Shown one piece after another: positions 46,035 to 56,701 of a stretch of 64,000 nucleotides of DNA. Each line of letters starts with the position of its first letter. The stretch's first letter is position 1. Location of the stretch: NCBI GenBank assembly GCA_947429165.1, contig CANEON010000001.1, forward strand, positions 124,001 through 188,000, read 5' to 3'. Below the pieces are notes generated by a model. It did not search any database and was not told the DNA's origin. It saw only the letters and a program-made list of their open reading frames with translations. The stretch comes from an uncultured Mycoplasmataceae bacterium (GTDB taxonomy: Bacteria; Bacillota_I; Bacilli_A; Mycoplasmatales; Mycoplasmoidaceae). The position numbers and the translations under genes are program-made.

Positions 46035-47201
46035 GTGAAAAAAAAGACTTTTTTTCTTTTAAATTTGGTGTCACAGGGTAGTTTGGTTTTTCAAACGCCA
46101 TGTCTTTGTTCGTGCTCACACAAAGAAGTTTTTCCTTATAGTTTTTTCATAAAACAAACAATTCAACATACAAAAACAGAGATTGATTCACAAATAGACA
46201 TTGCGAATGAACTAGTAGAATCTGAAACTGGTGAAGATTATTTTAGTGAAGCAAAAACAATACTTGATTTCGTATTAGATGAAATTGCATCAAAATGTGA
46301 AGATGTTTTGTGTAATAAAGATCCTGTTGATATTTTGCAAGATCAATTAATTCTAAATAAAGATCTTGTAATTGAAAATACAAAAAAAATACTTAATGAA
46401 ACAAGAATTAAAGAATTGCTTACAGAAAAACAACGTGATTATGTTCTTTCCTATATAAAAAATATTTGCAACAACTTGTTAAATTTTAAAGACAGTATTA
46501 AAAGAGCATGAACGTTAAAAAATATTTTTAATTATTTTTTAGTTCCATACTGCGATGACAGCAAAGAAGATGCCTGAAAATTAATTTATAAAATTTGAGA
46601 TGATAAATACTATACAGGAATTAATCATAGTCATTTGGATGGTAGCGAACTTAAAACTCCTATTGATCAAATTTGTGTATCTGAAAATACCACATACAAA
46701 TTATATGATTGAGAAAATGTTCAACCTGGTGATCTGTTTTTTAGCGAAATTGGTTTTGAAGACAAGGGACAAAATATTGGACATTTAGCAATAATTGAAG
46801 GTAAATATAAAGATCCAAATAATAGAGAGTATTACAGAACAATTGAGTGTAATCAATATGGTATTTCTTATGGTTTAGTAGATGATATACGAATGTCGTC
46901 CGCCGAAAATAAGGGACATATTTTTAGAATAAATAATATGAGTCAAAAGCAAATAAACAAAGTGTTGAGTTTTGCAAGACATGAAGTGGATAAAAAATCA
47001 GGTTACTCATGCCCAATTATGTTAACTATGTCAACATCATATCAACCTTCTTGATATTGCTCTGAGTTCATTTGAGCTGCATATAAAAGTGCTGGGATTG
47101 ATTTAAATCAATACAGTTATGATCCAAATACTCCAATAATTACACCATACGACATTTGGGATTATAAAGACAAAACAATTATTTTAGATTATCTGAACTA
47201 A
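46035..47201 (+). CDS. Putative lipoprotein with YiiX-like (permuted NlpC/P60) cysteine hydrolase domain
   Basis: A 388-residue protein starting at GTG (46035). The N-terminus is hydrophobic and ends with CLCSC, so export or lipidation is likely. Residues 30-190 are helical and acidic. The C-terminal half has GDLFFSEIG, GHLAIIEG and WYCSEFIWAAYKSAG, the His and Cys elements of the circularly permuted papain-like YiiX/NlpC group. Related enzymes cleave amide or lipid-ester bonds, often in peptidoglycan, which Mollicutes lack, so another target such as host or competitor material is likely. No clear ribosome site is seen. Confidence 0.7.
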
Positions 47202-47274
47202 CATTAAAAATTAGTTTTATTCTTTATATATAAAATACTTTATAATTTTAATATTAATTTATTAGGAGTGTATT

Positions 47275-49893
47275 ATGGCTGATGTCAAAAAAATAGTAGA
47301 CAGCGTACGTGAAGCTCAAAAGAAATTCGCTAACTTTACACAAGAACAAGTTGACGAAATTTTCTACCGTGCTTCATGAGCTGCTAACAATGCACGTGTT
47401 CCTTTAGCTAAACTTGCAGTTGAAGATACAGGAATGGGTGTAGTTGAAGATAAAATTATTAAGAATCATTTTGCTTCTGAATATATCTACAACAAATATA
47501 AAGCATTTAAAACTGTTGGTACTTATGAACAAGACCAAGCAGATGGTTACGAATATTTATACGAACCAATGGGAGTGGTTGCTGCAATTATTCCAACAAC
47601 TAACCCTACATCTACAGCAATCTTTAAATGTTTAATTTCATTAAAGACTCGTAATGGTGTAGTTATTTCTGCTCACCCAAGAGCTTTTAAATCAACAATT
47701 GAAGCTGCTAAGATTATTCTTGAAGCTGCTGAAAAAGCTGGAGCTCCAAAGGGAATCATTAGTTGATTACCTCAAGGTGCTTCAATGGAAGATACTGCTA
47801 CTTTAATGAAAGAAGCAGATATTATTCTAGCAACTGGTGGTGGTGGTTTAGTTCGCGCTGCTTATTCATCTGGTACACCTGCTATCGGTGTAGGTGCTGG
47901 TAACTGTCCTGCAATTATTGATGAATCTGCTGATTTAGAAATGGCTGTTGCATCAATTATTCAGTCTAACACATTTGATAACGGTGTAGTTTGTGCAACT
48001 GAAAACTCAATCGTTTGTGTTGCTTCTGTTTATGACAAGTTTGTAAAAGAACTTAAAAAACAATATGCACATGTTGTAAGTGATCAAAAAACTTGTAAAA
48101 AAATTGGACAAAAAATGTTCAAAGAAGGAAAATACGGTTTGTTAAACCCTGATATGGTTGGTCAAAACCCACAAGGTTTAGCAAAAGTATTTGACATCAA
48201 CGTTCCAGCTGATGCTAAATTATTAGTTGTTGAAGCTAAATCAACTGCTTATGAAGAACCATTAGCTCATGAAAAACTTTCATGTTTTGTTTCTTTATTC
48301 AAAGCAAAAGACTTCAATGATGCTTTAAGAATTCAAACTGAATTATTAAAACTTGGTCCTGGTCACACAGCTTCATTATTTGTTAATGAATGAAAACACC
48401 CTGAAAAAATTGATCTATTTAAAAACTCAGCTAAGACTGCAAGATTAGTTGTTAACTGTCCATCAGCATTTGGTGGTATTGGTGATTTATATAACTTCCA
48501 CTTAGATCCATCTTTAACATTAGGATGTGGTACATGAGGTGGTAACATGTTCAGTGAAAACATTGGACCTAAACATTTATTAAACAAAAAAACTGTTGCT
48601 AAAAGGAGAGAAAACATGCTTTGATTACGTTTACCAAGCAAAATTTACTTTAAATACGGATGCTTAGAAGAAGCATTAAGAGACTTACAAGAAGACGGAG
48701 TTAAAAAAGTATTTATCGTTACTGATGGATTCATTTGACAAACATTTGGAACTAAACTTACAAATGTATTAGAAAAATACGGAATTAAGTCTCAAGCTTT
48801 CACAAGTGTTGAACCAAACCCATCATTATCTACAACATTAAAAGGTGCTGCTGAAATTAAATCATACAACCCAGAAGCTGTTATTGCTATCGGTGGTGGT
48901 TCATCATTAGATGCTGCTAAATTAATGTGATTGTACAACGAATACCCAGAAGCTAAATTCCAAGACTTAGCATTAAGATTTATGGATATCCGTAAACGTA
49001 TCTGTAAATTCCCTAAAGTTGGTAAGAAATGTCAATTAGTATGTATTCCAACTACAGCTGGTACAGGTTCTGAAGTTACTCCATTTGCTATTATTACAGA
49101 TGACAAGACTCACGTTAAATATTCTTTAGCTGACTATGCATTTACTCCAAACATGGCTGTTATCGATGCTCAATTCATGATGGGATTACCTCCAAGAATG
49201 ACAGCTGTTACAGCTGCAGATGCATTCAGCCACTGTTTTGAATCATACGTTTCAATCTTAGCTACTGAATTTACTCGTCCATATTCTTTAGAAGGTATTA
49301 AGTTAATTCACAAATACTTAGAAAGAGCATACAAGAATGGTGCTAACGACAAAGAAGCAAGAGAAGCAATTGCTCATGCTGCTACAATTGCTGGTATTGC
49401 ATTCGGTAATGCATTCTTAGGTGTAGTTCACTCATTATCTCACAAGATCGGTGGACACTTCGGTGTAATGCACGGTGCTGCAAACGCAATCTATTTACCA
49501 CATGTTATTGCGTACAACTCAGAAGTTGGTGTAAGAGAAAAACAAGCATACTGATCTCAATATGACCGTCCATTAGTAAGACAAAGATATTGTGAAATTG
49601 CTGATGTTTTAGGAATTAAAGGTAAAACTGAAGCTGACAAGATTAACAATTTAATTAAAGAAGTTCAAAGATTATTTAAAGCTGTTAACTTATGACAATC
49701 AACACAAGAATACGGTGTTAATGATAAAGAATTTGAAAAGATTCTTGATCAAATGTCAACTGAAGCTTTTGATGACCAATGTACAAATGCAAACCCAAGA
49801 TTCCCTGCAATCAAGGATATGAGAGAATTATTCATCGCTGCTCACTACAACAAACCAGTTAGAAAAGTAACAAACAAAAAAGAAGTAAAATAA
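47275..49893 (+). CDS. adhE: Bifunctional aldehyde-alcohol dehydrogenase
   Basis: Reduces acetyl-CoA to acetaldehyde and then ethanol, regenerating NAD. The 872-residue protein has an N-terminal aldehyde dehydrogenase domain with PTTNPTSTAIFK and the active cysteine in NGVVCATE (C240), a linker, and a C-terminal iron-dependent alcohol dehydrogenase domain with GGGSSLDAAKLM, TTAGTGSEVTPF, DAFSHCFE and HSLSHKIGGHFGV. AdhE forms spirosome filaments in other bacteria. TTAGGAG precedes the ATG, and TATAAT lies near 47240. It pairs functionally with pyruvate formate-lyase and PFOR, which supply acetyl-CoA. Confidence 0.97.
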
Positions 49894-49912
49894 TTTCTTT
49901 CTTTTGCAAAGT

Positions 49913-49940
49913 AAAATCTCACTTTTAAGTGAGATTTTTT
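49913..49940. terminator. Bidirectional intrinsic terminator between adhE and pheT
   Basis: Inverted repeat AAAATCTCACTT / AAGTGAGATTTT plus extra T on the plus strand. Its right end overlaps the pheT stop codon (49939-49941), so it serves both convergent genes. Confidence 0.83.
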
Positions 49941-52281
49941 ATTTTCTAACTTCGCAATGTTCAGTAATTAAAGCGTGTTGAAGTTCTTTTATGTATTGAT
50001 CGATTTCTTCAGATGAATATTTTTTGTTGTTTTTGAAATAAACTCTTAATGTGTAAGAATACTTGTTGCCTTCAATTTGATAGATGTCAATGTATTCAAA
50101 TCTGTCAATGAAATGAAGTTTCTTTAATTCTTCAATTACATTAGTTGTATTTGAATTTATTGTTGAAACATAAGATATATCTTTATATACAGGCATCAAA
50201 TTAGATTTATATTCAACTTTATAACTAGATGGATGATACATGTTAAATAATAAATTTAAATTAATAGTAAATGTATAAATTTCTTTACCATTTAATCCGT
50301 ATTTATTTACCTTAGAATCTTTAATTCTTCCAATATAACCTATTAATTGACCACTACAATAAATAGCTAAAGTTTCATCAGCATAAAATACATCGCTGCT
50401 TTTAATAGGGAAATAATCAAAAGTAGCATTAAAGATATTTGCAACGGAATTTGTAATAGATTTTAATGAGTCTACATTGTAAACAATTTTAGATTTATTT
50501 ACTTTATCTAAAACTAAATTAGAGAATGTTAATCCTGTTAAATTTCATTCTGATTTATTAGAATAATAAATTTTTTGAATTTCAAATATAGGTTGAAGAT
50601 TGTTTTTATAAGATAAATTGAATTGGTAAACGTCAAGTAACGACTCAATTAAATTTGATCTCATGTATTCGTGATTAGAATTTAATGGATTAGCTATCTT
50701 TACTGAGTCTGTTACATGGAATACATTAAATTGATCTAGTGATTGTTTGTTAACAAGGTTATATGATCTAGTTTCTGTAAAATAATTTGAATTCATTAAT
50801 TTTCTAATTTCATCAATCTTATTAAATTCAATATTGTGGTCATTTAAAACAATTTCAGTTTTAATTGAAGAACCTTTAATTTTATCAATATCAGCAATTT
50901 TTAAAATTTCTTCATATACATCTTGATAAATTTGAACATCTAAACGATATCCAGGAACAACAATGTTGTTACCATCAAAATCATATCCGTATTTATTTAG
51001 TGATTTCTTAATGTTGTCTTGGATTTCATTAATTCCTAAGAACGCATTAGCTTCATTGAAGTCAATAGCAATTTTTCTTTCTTCTTCTATTTTAAGGTCT
51101 AAAAAAACTGTTGTTATTTCAGCGTTTTCAAAAACATTTGTAAATGACGAAAGTGCTTTTGAAATATATCAGTTTGACAACGGCTTTGTTAATCTCTTTC
51201 CGTTTTCACTTGATAAGTTTAATCTGACCATAGAAGTTCTAATACTTCTAAAGTCATAATTTCCAATTTCAATTAACGCATTCTTTGTTGAACTAGAAAC
51301 TTTAAATTCATCAAAAGGACAGATACCAGCTAAACCTATGATGTTGTTTTTGTTTTTAATGATTATGTCATTATTATTTAATTCAATTTTTTTACCACAA
51401 ATTAATGAGCTTACTTGTTCTGAATTTTTTTGGATAGATAAACTTGTTCCAACTTTTTCATAATCGTATGCAACGATTGAAATATTTGTAAATAAAGAAA
51501 TAATAGCTAATCTATCAACCAAATTATTGACAGGAATAATTCCATTATTCATTAAAAACGATTTAATTTGTCAAGATGATTCAGCAACACTTACATTTTT
51601 AACTTGTAAGAATGTTGCACTTGAACAAATATTTTTATCTATTGATACATTTAATAAACTTTCAATTTTCAAATTTGGTTGTTTTTTGTCATTAATGAAA
51701 CCCAAATCAAAATATCCATTTAATTCTTGACAAATAGAATAGACACTATTTAAATCATTTCTGTTTGAAGGTAAGGATAAATCATATATTGTATCCTCTA
51801 AATTAATGTATTTTAATGGGTCTGTGTCTCCAAGTTTAGCATCATCTAACAAGATTACACCATTACTATCAGATTGACTTAAAAAATCAACAAAATTTGT
51901 TAATTCACTATAAGCACAGATCATTCCTTGAGAAAGAACTCCACGTAATTCTTTGTATTGTATCTCTCTACCATCAACCGTTTTTGCGCCTTGAAGAGCA
52001 ACTATTACATATTTACCTACGACCAAGTTTGTAGCCCCACAAACTATTGTGTGTTGAGTGTTATTGTCATCAAGCAAAACAGTACATACATTTAATTTGT
52101 CTGCATTGGGGTGTCTTTCAATTTTTAAAATTTTACCAATAACCAAGTTATTAACTTTATTGTGCTTAATAACTCTTTCTACTTCACATCCAGAGTTATT
52201 AAAAGCTTTAATGATTTGATCATCATTAATTTCATTTATTCTTGGAATTAAGTAACTTAACGCTTTCTTTGAAACTATCAT
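49939..52281 (-). CDS. pheT: Phenylalanyl-tRNA synthetase beta subunit
   Basis: Large subunit of the PheRS heterotetramer, 780 residues. The N-terminus IVSKKALSYLIPRI and the tRNA-binding (EMAP-like) domain with KHNKVNNLVIGKIL and CGATNLVVGKYVIVA are clear. SYSELTNF-like and LPSNRNDLNSVYSI segments follow, and the C-terminal ferredoxin-like anticodon-binding domain covers the last 95 residues. It starts 2 bases after pheS ends. Several UGA codons lie in frame. Confidence 0.96.
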
Positions 52282-52283
52282 AA

Positions 52284-53300
52284 TTATTTTTTAAATTGAT
52301 TTAACACTCTAAAGTCATTTGAATATAAATCACGGATGTCTTTTATACCATATTTAATCATTGCTAAACGATCGATACCAAATCCAGCTGCTAATCCGGT
52401 TTTAATATTTATATTAGCTGCTTTTAAAACGTTTGCATGAAGCATACCTGCTCCTAATAATTCAATTCAACCAGTTTGTTTACAAATAGGACATCCTTTG
52501 CCTTCACAATAAGGGCAAGTCATATCTACTTCAAATGAAGGTTCAGTGAATGGGAAATATGAAAGTCTAAATCTTGTTTCAACTTTCGATCCAAAAATAT
52601 ACTTTAACATTTCATGAACTAATCATTTTAGATTTTGAAGTGATAATCCCTCTTTAACTCAAACAATATCAATTTGATTGAATTGATGTGAGTGAGTTGC
52701 ATCATCATCATCCTTTCTATATACATTACCAAAAGAAAGAACTCTGATATCTTTAGAATTATTATTTGCAATAACTTTTGCAGTTGTTGCAGTACAGTGA
52801 GTTCTTAACATGTAGTCTTCATCTATATAGAAAGAGTCATTACCTTGTCTTGCTGGGTGATCTTTTGAAATGTTTAATTTATCAAAGTTGTCTAAACTTC
52901 TAACTACTTCATCACCTGACTCAATTCTAAAATTCATTTTTTTAAAGAATGAAATAACTTCGTTTGCCATCATTGATAAAGGTGTTAATGTACCTTTTTT
53001 AAGATCAGCGGCATTTAAATAAATATCGTAATTAATTACATGGTTAGCAGATTCAAGTTCTGATTTAATTTGTTGAATTCGTTCTTCAGTAATTTCTAAA
53101 ATTTTATTTTTTAATAAATTAATTGAGATTCCTAATTCCTTCTTTTTATCATTAGAAGCAATTTTAAGTTCATCATACAAAGGTGCTAAATGTTTCTTAG
53201 TAAAAATATTACGACACTCAATAGCTAGTTTTTCGTTCTTAATATCTTTTAATTGACGAGATAAATCATCAACTAGTTTATTTATTTCAGCAGCTTGCAT
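52284..53300 (-). CDS. pheS: Phenylalanyl-tRNA synthetase alpha subunit
   Basis: Catalytic alpha subunit, 338 residues. An N-terminal coiled-coil arm (residues 1-85) precedes the class II core with [44 protein letters not shown] and a motif 3 region [14 protein letters not shown] near the C-terminus. A CPYC/CPICK-like Cys motif lies in the insert ([11 protein letters not shown] read backwards from 52450-52520). It is encoded upstream of pheT and just after ispG on the same strand. Confidence 0.95.
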
Positions 53301-53321
53301 AATATTTAATAATTATATTAA

Positions 53322-54365
53322 TTAAAGTTTGTTGTATTCATTAATAAATACACTTAGTATTTTTTTAGTAGAGAATTTGCCCAATTGTTTACCTTTTACC
53401 ATTAGCATACATTCTGTTTTAGAAACACCATATAAACCAATATCAGCATTTTTAGATTCTCCAATACCATTAACAACACAACCCATAACTGCAACAGTTA
53501 GGTTTTTTGGATTCTTAAGTGTATATTGTTCAATTTCTTGTAGTATTTCATTAAAGTTAAAAAGAGTTCTTCCACATGTGGGACATGAAATTATATTAGT
53601 TGAGTGTTTGTCTGCACCAGATGCAGCTAAAAGTTTTTTAGCTACAATCGGTTCTTGCAAAGGATCTCCTGAAATAGAAATTCTTATTGTATCGCCTATC
53701 CCTCTTTGAAGAACTTCATGTAATCCGATTGTTGATTTGATAGTAGAAGATATTAAACTTCCTGCTTCTGTTACACCTAAGTGTAATGGATACTTAATTT
53801 TTGAAGCGCCCGTTAAATAAAGTTGTTTTGTCATGTTTGGGTCAGAAGACTTTAATGAAACGACCAAATTAGTAAATTTATTTTTTTCAAAAAAACGAAT
53901 TCATTTAATTGCAACATCTACAATATTCTTACATGTATCTTTTACACCTTTTGGTAATGATCCAGAATTAATGCCTATTCTAATAGCTACTCTATTTTGC
54001 TTTGCAACTTTAATTATTTCCTTTAATTGTTTTTCATCTGAAATATTTCCTGGATTAATTCTAATTTTTTTAGCACCCGCTTGTATTGCTTTAATTGCAA
54101 ATAAATAATTAAAATGAATATCGGCAACAATAGGACATTTTGCTTTTTTACATATTTGTTTTAAACCAACTAAATCAGTTTCATCCAAAATAGCGACTCT
54201 AACTAATTCGCATCCATTATTTATAAGTTGATTAATTTGACTCAACGTATCACTAACATTAGAAGTTTTAGTGTTAGTCATACTTTGAATCACCACTTTA
54301 TTTTGACCGCCGATGGTTACATTGCCGACGCGGACTCTTTTTGTTTTATTTCTTAGATAAATCAT
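53322..54365 (-). CDS. ispG: 4-hydroxy-3-methylbut-2-en-1-yl diphosphate synthase (IspG/GcpE)
   Basis: Penultimate enzyme of the MEP pathway, a [4Fe-4S] reductive enzyme that makes HMBPP for IspH. The 347-residue bacterial form has VGNVTIGGQNKVVIQSMTNT, PIVADIHFN, KIRINPGNIS, the cluster cysteines in SCPTCGR and MGCVVNGIGES, and the glutamate ligand in that last motif. It lies 21 bases upstream of pheS, probably in one transcript. Fe-S chemistry requires a low-potential donor, which the local ferredoxin could supply. Confidence 0.95.
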
Positions 54366-54409
54366 TAAAAAAATTATAATTTAACTAATTAAATAAAAAC
54401 ATAGTTTTT

Positions 54410-55051
54410 ATGGCTAAAAAAATAAATCCAGATCCAAATAAAATATATCCGGTTAAAAACTGTAAAACCGTCACACATATTAAACCAACTATTAAAAATA
54501 AAAACATTATTGTTGGTGAGTTTTCATATTTTAGTGACATAGATTTTGAAAAACATGTTACACACCATTATGACTTTGTTGGAGATAAATTAATTATTGG
54601 AAAATTTTGTCAAATTGGTAAGGGTGTAGAATTTGTAATGAATGGAGCCAATCATAAAATGAATTGTGTATCTACTTACCCTTTTTACATTATGGATTCT
54701 TGAAAACAGAACGCTCCTAAACTTTCTGAATTACCAATTAAAGGTGATACAGTTGTAGGAAATGATGTTTGAATTGGACAAAATTGTACAATTCTTCCTG
54801 GTGTACATATAGGAGATGGTGCAATAATAGGATTAAATAGTACTGTTGCTTCAGACATTCCTCCTTATTCAATTGCAGTTGGTAACCCAGCAAAAATAAT
54901 CAAGAAAAGATTTGATGATGAATTAATAAAAATTCTCTCAAAACTAAAATGATGAGATAAAAAACCTGATGAAATTAATGAATTAATTCCATTATTAACC
55001 TCTGACAATATTTCTTTAATAAAGAAAGAATTAAGAAAAAAGTTGAAATAA
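54410..55051 (+). CDS. Hexapeptide acetyltransferase of the Vat/CatB (XAT) family
   Basis: A 213-residue left-handed beta-helix acetyltransferase. [20 protein letters not shown] followed by ANHKMN supplies the family's catalytic histidine region. [27 protein letters not shown], and [11 protein letters not shown] with a WWD motif close the domain. This is the layout of streptogramin (Vat) and chloramphenicol (CatB) acetyltransferases. Family members also acetylate other substrates, so resistance is possible but not shown. The gene is plus strand, divergent from ispG by 44 bases. Confidence 0.85.
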
Positions 55052-55073
55052 TTTTGAAAATTAATTGATAGAT

Positions 55074-55123
55074 TTTTTAACTATTTAAGTACCTTTATTT
55101 ACCAACTTTTGTATTAAGATTAT
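55074..55123 (+). promoter_or_regulatory. Candidate alternative-sigma promoter (second copy of motif)
   Basis: TTTTTAACTATTTAAG at 55074-55089 is identical to the segment upstream of the sigma gene at 42312, and is followed by TACC, TTTATTTA and CCAAC in similar order. It ends 40 bases before the start codon of the gene at 55130. Confidence 0.55.
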
Positions 55124-55129
55124 TTCGCT

Positions 55130-55441
55130 ATGAATAATAAGTGTAACGAAAAGTATAGGTTAGGTAAACCAAGAAGATCTCTTATAGAGATCATCAAGTG
55201 TGTAAATAATAAGAAATACATTGTTGATATAATGAGTATTAAGGGAATTGGTGGAATCATGAAAAAGCCAGAGTGATTTATTGATTATGAGAAAAAACAA
55301 GATCAATTTAACAATCGTGTTTTAGATTTTATCAACAAACAGCAGGAATTTAATAAACAAGTGTTAAATCGTTTGGACAAGCATGACCAATTGTTTAAAG
55401 TAGTTATTAATCAATTTAAAAAACACAAATGAATTAAATAG
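55130..55441 (+). CDS. Small coiled-coil protein, putative sigma regulon member
   Basis: A 103-residue basic protein that I do not recognise. Residues 1-45 are rich in Lys/Arg and hydrophobic residues (GKPRRSLIEIIKCV). From about residue 52 there is a heptad-like helix (QQEFNKQVLNRLDKHDQ), suggesting a coiled coil. A second ATG at 55259 (MKKPEWF) with a better ribosome site could give a 60-residue product. An inverted repeat GATCTC / GAGATC occurs in the coding region near 55177-55193. It shares a promoter-like motif with the sigma gene and is followed by its own terminator. Confidence 0.7.
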
Positions 55442-55447
55442 AAAATT

Positions 55448-55478
55448 AAAAAAGTCCTAGAAACTCTAGGACTTTTTT
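55448..55478. terminator. Intrinsic terminator
   Basis: Stem AAAAAAGTCCTAG / CTAGGACTTTTTT with loop AAACT. It follows the gene at 55130 and also faces the end of the minus-strand tRNA cluster. Confidence 0.88.
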
Positions 55479-55491
55479 GATTATTTTTTAA

Positions 55492-55566
55492 TGGAGCGGG
55501 TAATCGGAATCGAACCGACATCAATAGCTTGGAAGGCTATGGTTCTACCACTGAACTATACCCGCT
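55492..55566 (-). tRNA. tRNA-Gly (UCC)
   Basis: Seven-base acceptor stem AGCGGGT / ACCCGCT, anticodon loop CTTCCAA between ATAGC and GCTAT, TTCGATT in the T loop, and CCA encoded at the 3' end. Last of five tRNA genes on the minus strand. Confidence 0.96.
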
Positions 55567-55571
55567 TAAAA

Positions 55572-55658
55572 TGGTGCTGAAAGAGGGACTTGAACCCTCA
55601 CGGTGTTGCCACCACAGGATTTTAAGTCCTGTGCGTCTACCATTCCGCCACTTCAGCA
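55572..55658 (-). tRNA. tRNA-Leu (UAA)
   Basis: 87 bases with a long variable arm (type II). Acceptor TGCTGAA / TTCAGCA, anticodon loop CTTAAAA between CAGGA and TCCTG, and encoded CCA. Confidence 0.96.
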
Positions 55659-55662
55659 TAAA

Positions 55663-55738
55663 TGGTGTCCCACCGGAGAATCGAACTCCGGACCCCTTCA
55701 TTAAAAGTGAAATGCTCTACCGCTGAGCTAGTGGGACA
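55663..55738 (-). tRNA. tRNA-Lys (UUU)
   Basis: Acceptor TGTCCCA / TGGGACA, anticodon loop CTTTTAA between TTTCA and TGAAG, TTCGATT T loop, encoded CCA. Confidence 0.96.
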
Positions 55739-55741
55739 TAA

Positions 55742-55816
55742 TGGCTGGGTAGGTTGGATTCGAACCAACGCATGTCAGAATCAAAATCTGATGCCTTACC
55801 GCTTGGCTACAACCCA
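55742..55816 (-). tRNA. tRNA-Gln (UUG)
   Basis: Acceptor TGGGTTG / TACCCAG (one mismatch or wobble at the inner end), anticodon loop TTTTGAT between TCAGA and TCTGA, TTCGAAT T loop, encoded CCA. Confidence 0.95.
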
Positions 55817-55819
55817 AAC

Positions 55820-55904
55820 TGGTGGACGAGAGTGGATTCGAACCACTGAAACCGGAGGTGGCTGATTTACAGTCAGCTGCGTTTGGCCGCTTCGCTACCC
55901 GTCC
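55820..55904 (-). tRNA. tRNA-Tyr (GUA)
   Basis: 85 bases with a long variable arm as usual for bacterial tRNA-Tyr. Acceptor GGACGGG / CTCGTCC, anticodon loop CTGTAAA between GCTGA and TCAGC, encoded CCA. First gene of the five-tRNA cluster. Confidence 0.96.
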
Positions 55905-55912
55905 GTTGCGGA

Positions 55913-55940
55913 TACTATACCAAATAAATATAGTATTAAA
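55913..55940 (-). promoter_or_regulatory. Promoter of the tRNA cluster
   Basis: On the minus strand TATAGT (complement of 55913-55918) lies 8 bases before tRNA-Tyr, with a TTTTAA element 16 bases further upstream as a weak -35. Between here and 56100 I see only AT-rich sequence. Confidence 0.45.
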
Positions 55941-56100
55941 ATTATAATAACAAATTAGTTTATAGTTTTATTTTTTTATATATGGTTATATAAAGATTGA
56001 ACTTTAGATACTTATACAGAAATATTCTTTTTTTAATCAAGGTGAAATTCTAATTTTGAACACATTATTTGTTCAGCAAAAAATATAGATGTTAATAGTA

Positions 56101-56131
56101 AAAAAAGAGCCATTAAATTTGCTCTTTTTTT
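56101..56131 (-). terminator. Intrinsic terminator after greA
   Basis: Stem AAAAAAGAGC / GCTCTTTTTT around CATTAAATTT, 5 bases past the greA stop on the minus strand. Confidence 0.83.
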
Positions 56132-56135
56132 ATAA

Positions 56136-56618
56136 CTAATTTTTAATTTTTTCTACTTTAACTTTGTAAGGGTTTTCAACTCCATGAACTTCAACTGTTG
56201 TACCAATAGTTTTGTTTAAAATAGCTTTAGCTAATGGAGATAAGTTTGAAATCTTGTTGTTGTCTGGATCCGCTTCTACTTCACCTACGATTTCATAAGT
56301 AAAACTTGTTTTTTCAGCGAAATCATAAATTTGTACTTTTGAACCAATCTTAACTCTAGCATTAACATCTTTAGGTTGATCTTCAATAACTTCAGCATAG
56401 TTTAAGATCTCTTGAACTTCTTTAATTCTGCCTTCGATTTCAGCTTGTTGGTTTTTAGCTGCATCATAATCAGCATTTTCAGATAAGTCACCTTGTTCTC
56501 TAGCTTCTTTAATTAATTTAATAACTGCAGGACGTTTAACATCAATTAATTCACGAAGTTCTGCTTCTAATTTTTCAATACCTTCTTTTGAAAGTAAATA
56601 TTTCTTTTGTTCTTCCAT
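56136..56618 (-). CDS. greA: Transcript cleavage factor GreA
   Basis: Rescues backtracked RNA polymerase by stimulating cleavage of the nascent RNA. The 160-residue protein has the N-terminal coiled coil with EAREQGDLSENADYDAAK, whose acidic tip (D and E) acts at the polymerase active site, and the C-terminal domain with ISNLSPLAKAILNKTIG. Length and motifs are standard. It is monocistronic. Confidence 0.97.
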   Translation of the reverse strand: MEEQKKYLLSKEGIEKLEAELRELIDVKRPAVIKLIKEAREQGDLSENADYDAAKNQQAEIEGRIKEVQEILNYAEVIEDQPKDVNARVKIGSKVQIYDFAEKTSFTYEIVGEVEADPDNNKISNLSPLAKAILNKTIGTTVEVHGVENPYKVKVEKIKN

Positions 56619-56701
56619 TGTTACTCCATTCTTTCAACAAATAATATGTTGGTAATGTTGTTTAATTATAATAATTAAATCAATTATTTTATTAGTAAAT
56701 T

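Noticed and set aside
47223-47234. TTTATATATAAA palindrome before adhE as a redox-regulator (Rex) site
   Set aside because: It lacks the TTGTG/CACAA-type ends of Rex sites and is likely by chance at this AT content.
53329-53709. Plus-strand open frame inside ispG
   Set aside because: It is antisense to a clearly conserved enzyme and has no ribosome site.
55529-55865. Open frames over the tRNA cluster
   Set aside because: The region folds into five complete tRNA genes with encoded CCA ends.
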